Positions 61,351 to 64,000 of a stretch of 64,000 nt of DNA are shown here, piece after piece (position 1 is the first letter of the stretch; each line of letters begins with the position of its first letter). The stretch lies in contig CM063508.1 of NCBI GenBank assembly GCA_032207245.1, positions 120,920,499 to 120,984,498 on the forward strand. The letters are read 5' to 3'. The stretch is from Pardosa pseudoannulata (Eukaryota; Arthropoda; Arachnida; Araneae; Lycosidae). Made by a program: the position numbers and the translations under genes. A model generated the notes under the pieces. It was not told the DNA's origin and did no database searches. It saw nothing but the letters and a program-made list of their open reading frames with translations.

Positions 61351-63244
61351 GTATATATTAAACATATTAAACTTCTTTAATTGTAACTTATCAACTTTTA
61401 ATTTAGAGAAGAAACTTCTTGGTTCATATTTGGGAAAAACATACGACTGGCTGTTATATCAACTATGGATGCTACCATATTATGGTCGACATATATCACC
61501 GGTGACTTCTGCGTCATAATGATGTCAGAGAGGGAAATTTTTGGTACCAAATCACCCTCTCTGGCGATTTCTGATGCCATTATGACGCGGAAGCCACCAG
61601 TGACATATGTCGACTGTAATATTGTAGCAGCCTATTAGGCAGTTTCTTGCAGCATGGCAGATCTCAGCATTTCAAACGGTAGGGCAGTACGTTGATTTCC
61701 TATTGGCTATCGTAAATATAAAACGGGAAGGGCATTACAGTGTTTCGTGACGTTGCCTGAAATCGCTTTATTAGTCTTTGGTACAAGACAGCAGACATTT
61801 ATCTACCTGGAATTCTTCTTTTATAACCGAAATGTGTGGTAAAAATGTACCGACACAATTGCCACAAATCGCGACACAAAGCAATTTAAACAAAACACAT
61901 TGTGAGTGGCACATTTTACTTTCACTGGAGGGCATTTCCATTAAATCTAATTACAGACTATAACATTATGTCCTAGGTTCCCAAGCTATAAAGGATTATA
62001 CTTCGTAAAGTAATTTAAAATATTTTTGTTAATGAAGAAATTATTTTTCCTAATAAATTAAGTATTTTATAAATTCAAACTAAATTGTCGTCCCGGACAG
62101 GGCTCCAGTTTGTTTGGCTCAAGAGCGGAATTATAGTCATACAAATTTATATAATATGATTTGTTAGAAAATTAATCCAATAAATCTATACGGACGACTG
62201 AAAATTTTCAAGATTTTCTTTTTTTCTTTATCATTTCTATCAATTACAAAGTGTGTGCCCTTATTTGCATGTTCTGGTTATAAAAATAGATACTTCATGT
62301 CTCTATCTCTTAAAAGACCCTATATATCTGGTACCAAGGTTTATTATTATCATTCTTATTTGTATTATACTTCCTATGCGGGACATTTGCTTTTAAAGCA
62401 TTCGCTGCTACCTAGCCGGCGATATTTATTGTCCACTTTATAGTCAGCGAACATTACTCTCTAGGGACAACACAAAGTGGGTTATCGTAATTTAGAAGCA
62501 GAAGACCGAATTTTGGCCTGCCACATCCGGAGGTATCTTTAGGGAATTTGGAGGACATTGCATGCCTATTTTACGTGTCCTAGCCATCTTTGCTGACAGA
62601 GCTACCGTGACTCTTTGATACCAAGGTAGGAGAGAGGAATTACCACTGGCCAAACTGCCAATTTTGAGATTCAAAGAGCTAATCCTTGAGCAGCAAAGAC
62701 TTGATATTAGTATTATAAACTAAACCAAGCTGAAATTAGTGACTAAACTTTATTTTGCTGGCTGTTTTATTGATTCTTGTTTTTCGATCTGTTGAGTTGT
62801 ATTTTTCTCCTTAGGGACTGGATTGAGATATCTTGGTATCCCGACGAATTCATGCGTCCCGAGATGAAAGGGAGGAAACAAAGAGGTGTTCCTTTCACTT
62901 GCTGCGATCCTGAATATATGGGACCTTGCCTGCACGATGCAGGCGACGATGCGCGGCCCGGTTACAAGAAGGCTGGCGAAAAGTCCTTCTATCCAGATGG
63001 CTGTGCAGAGGTCATAACGGTTAACTTGAGATGGATTCTTGGAAACTTGTCTCTGTGGCTGCTTTTGCCCATGTGGCTGGAAATCGTCACCATTGTAGCG
63101 ACGAAGTATCTGCAAATGTCCATCCTCAACGCTGCCGAGGCTGGTGACGAAGAAGGACCCGGCTTTGGTTACTTGATGGAAAAATGCCCCTGCTCGTGCT
63201 TAGAGTTTTTAGAACGCGATATAACGCGGACGAAGAAAAAATAG
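60851..63244 (+). CDS. Peripherin-2/ROM1-like tetraspanin, 2 exons, 309 aa
   Basis: Exons 60851-61350 and 62815-63244 join in phase 2 to 930 nt. Start MAVLAISIDEKGRKNLG aligns with the peripherin-2 N terminus. Membrane segments fall at about residues 17-44, 59-80, 96-122 and 237-262. The large extracellular loop carries the tetraspanin CCG (160-162), DWIEISWYPDEF (168-179, as in peripherin DWFEIQWI), PFTCC (193-197), PC (205) and GC (230), the disulphide set of the peripherin/ROM branch. In vertebrates these proteins shape photoreceptor disc rims; in arthropods the role is not established. The CCG-to-FTCC spacing is about a dozen residues shorter than in vertebrates. No Cys equals vertebrate Cys150. 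The tail has a CPCSC cluster (possible palmitoylation) and ends TRTKKK. Confidence 0.9.
61468..61632. mobile_element. Foldback MITE in the tetraspanin intron
   Basis: About 165 bp that is almost one long inverted repeat. ggatgctaccatattatggt at the left pairs with ..tgtaatattgtagcagcc at the right, and inner arms (cttctgcgtcataatgatgt; gccattatgacgcggaag) also pair. tat occurs on both sides. It shares gcgacttctgcgtcat, atatgtca and ggtagca words with 27229-27424, so both belong to one family. Confidence 0.72.
61633..62814 (+). other. Rest of the tetraspanin intron
   Basis: No further gene seen. 62440-62680 is less AT-rich with no recognisable exon. The acceptor region ends ttttctccttag. Confidence 0.5.
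62815..63244 (+). CDS. Tetraspanin exon 2
   Basis: Acceptor tatttttctccttag; completes Lys167, then DWIEISWYPDEFMRPEMK through the Cys-rich loop and the fourth membrane segment (LGNLSLWLLLPMWLEIVTIV) to the stop TAG at 63242. Base composition is clearly GC-richer than the surrounding intron, as for real coding sequence. Confidence 0.92.
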
Positions 63245-64000
63245 ACGAGCGAATATTAAGTTGAAGGGAAATGGCAATAAGCTACTATGAAGGAATATCA
63301 CCATACACAAATGATGGATCTTTGAGATGCAAATCGGATGCAATGCAGTTATGTTTAAATTCTGGCATTTACTTCTTGGTGTTGCAGATTCTTTTAATTT
63401 AGTAAATATGTAATCGCCTTGACTATTGGTAGAAGTAATATAAGATTTTGAAAACTTATTATCTGATGATTAAAGGATTTCGTATTAATGTAACATAATA
63501 CTAAATAATATTTTAACCCTTAAAAGGTCACGATTAAAATATTTTTCAGATTTATGGGTATTAGGTTATAAGCGTTGTGTGTGAACCTTATAAATAAGAA
63601 ACATATCATAACAAATTTTACATTCCTTTAGTAGGTGGAATTTTATTATGGGGGGTTAATTGTGAAACCTTTCCCTTGTATAGCATGGAAAGAAGTGTTT
63701 CTTAACAATAATTATATTGGGATAACAATGTATAAGTATCATAAAAAGTGTGTAATAAGTTGGTAACTACACAATTTTTCATTGTTCTTTTGGGTAGGTG
63801 TTTTTATTTGAAGCTTTAAGGAGAAAAATCAAATTTGTGAATTCTGATATAAAGCAAATTTAAAACATATTTCAAAGAGGAAAATAAACTATGCAAAATT
63901 CTATTATCTATTGCTACATCAAAGAGTCGATAACATAGAAAATCGAAAAAAAAAATCCTTCGTATGTTTTTAAAAAGAAGAGAAAAAAGTATTATTAGGT
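63245..64000 (+). other. Tetraspanin 3' flank/3' UTR
   Basis: AT-rich, no gene recognised. The best poly(A) candidate is AATAAA at 63883-63888, about 640 bases after the stop; use is unproven. Confidence 0.4.

Noticed and set aside
61351..61519. Read-through of tetraspanin exon 1 to a stop at 61517
   Set aside because: Would drop the DWIEISW..PFTCC loop; GTATAT at 61351 and the ttag acceptor at 62814 join the conserved sequence precisely, and part of the read-through is MITE sequence.

Overview
The window is AT-rich, repeat-dense animal genomic DNA. Genes are split by GT-AG introns of up to about 5 kb. Transposons, tRNA-derived SINEs and long (TA)n tracts fill introns and intergenic space. 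The gene repertoire (a Pol III subunit, a peripherin/ROM-type tetraspanin, an FBXL16-like F-box/LRR protein) and the transposon mix suggest an arthropod, perhaps a chelicerate such as a spider. That placement is inference; no marker fixes the species.

Positions 1-27.4 kb hold no recognisable host gene. This stretch is a stack of mobile elements: tRNA-derived SINEs with target-site duplications (TSDs), two piggyBac-like MITEs, a 12-copy minisatellite, several segmental duplications, and a 586-bp tandem duplication split by a solo LTR. It also holds a 0.7-kb (TA)n tract, a degenerate Tc1-like (DD34E) element with a solo LTR inserted in its transposase, a 1.9-kb TTAA-flanked element, a 2.6-kb hAT remnant with a BED zinc-finger trace, and a second Tc1 fragment.

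Positions 27.76-46.82 kb (+ strand) carry a complete seven-exon gene for POLR3H/RPC8 (RPC25 homologue), an RNA polymerase III stalk subunit of 201 residues. Its introns contain a 996-bp tandem duplication carrying a SINE, three members of a roughly 550-bp MITE family with 6-bp TSDs (one split by a 5'-truncated non-LTR retrotransposon), a Tigger/pogo-like element, an intact-ended hAT remnant and a possible solo LTR.

Positions 47-58.6 kb are intergenic. They include a 988-bp piggyBac deletion derivative with precise TTAA flanks and an intact 100-codon ORF, a 5-copy 155-bp satellite-like array and a pogo-like element. At 58.60-58.74 kb (- strand) lies the last coding exon of an FBXL16-like gene. 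At 60.85-63.24 kb (+ strand) lies a two-exon peripherin-2/ROM1-like tetraspanin of 309 residues. Because the upstream FBXL16 exons are not visible between them, the tetraspanin gene may sit inside an FBXL16 intron on the opposite strand. The three host genes have no evident shared pathway; their adjacency is ordinary eukaryotic gene order.
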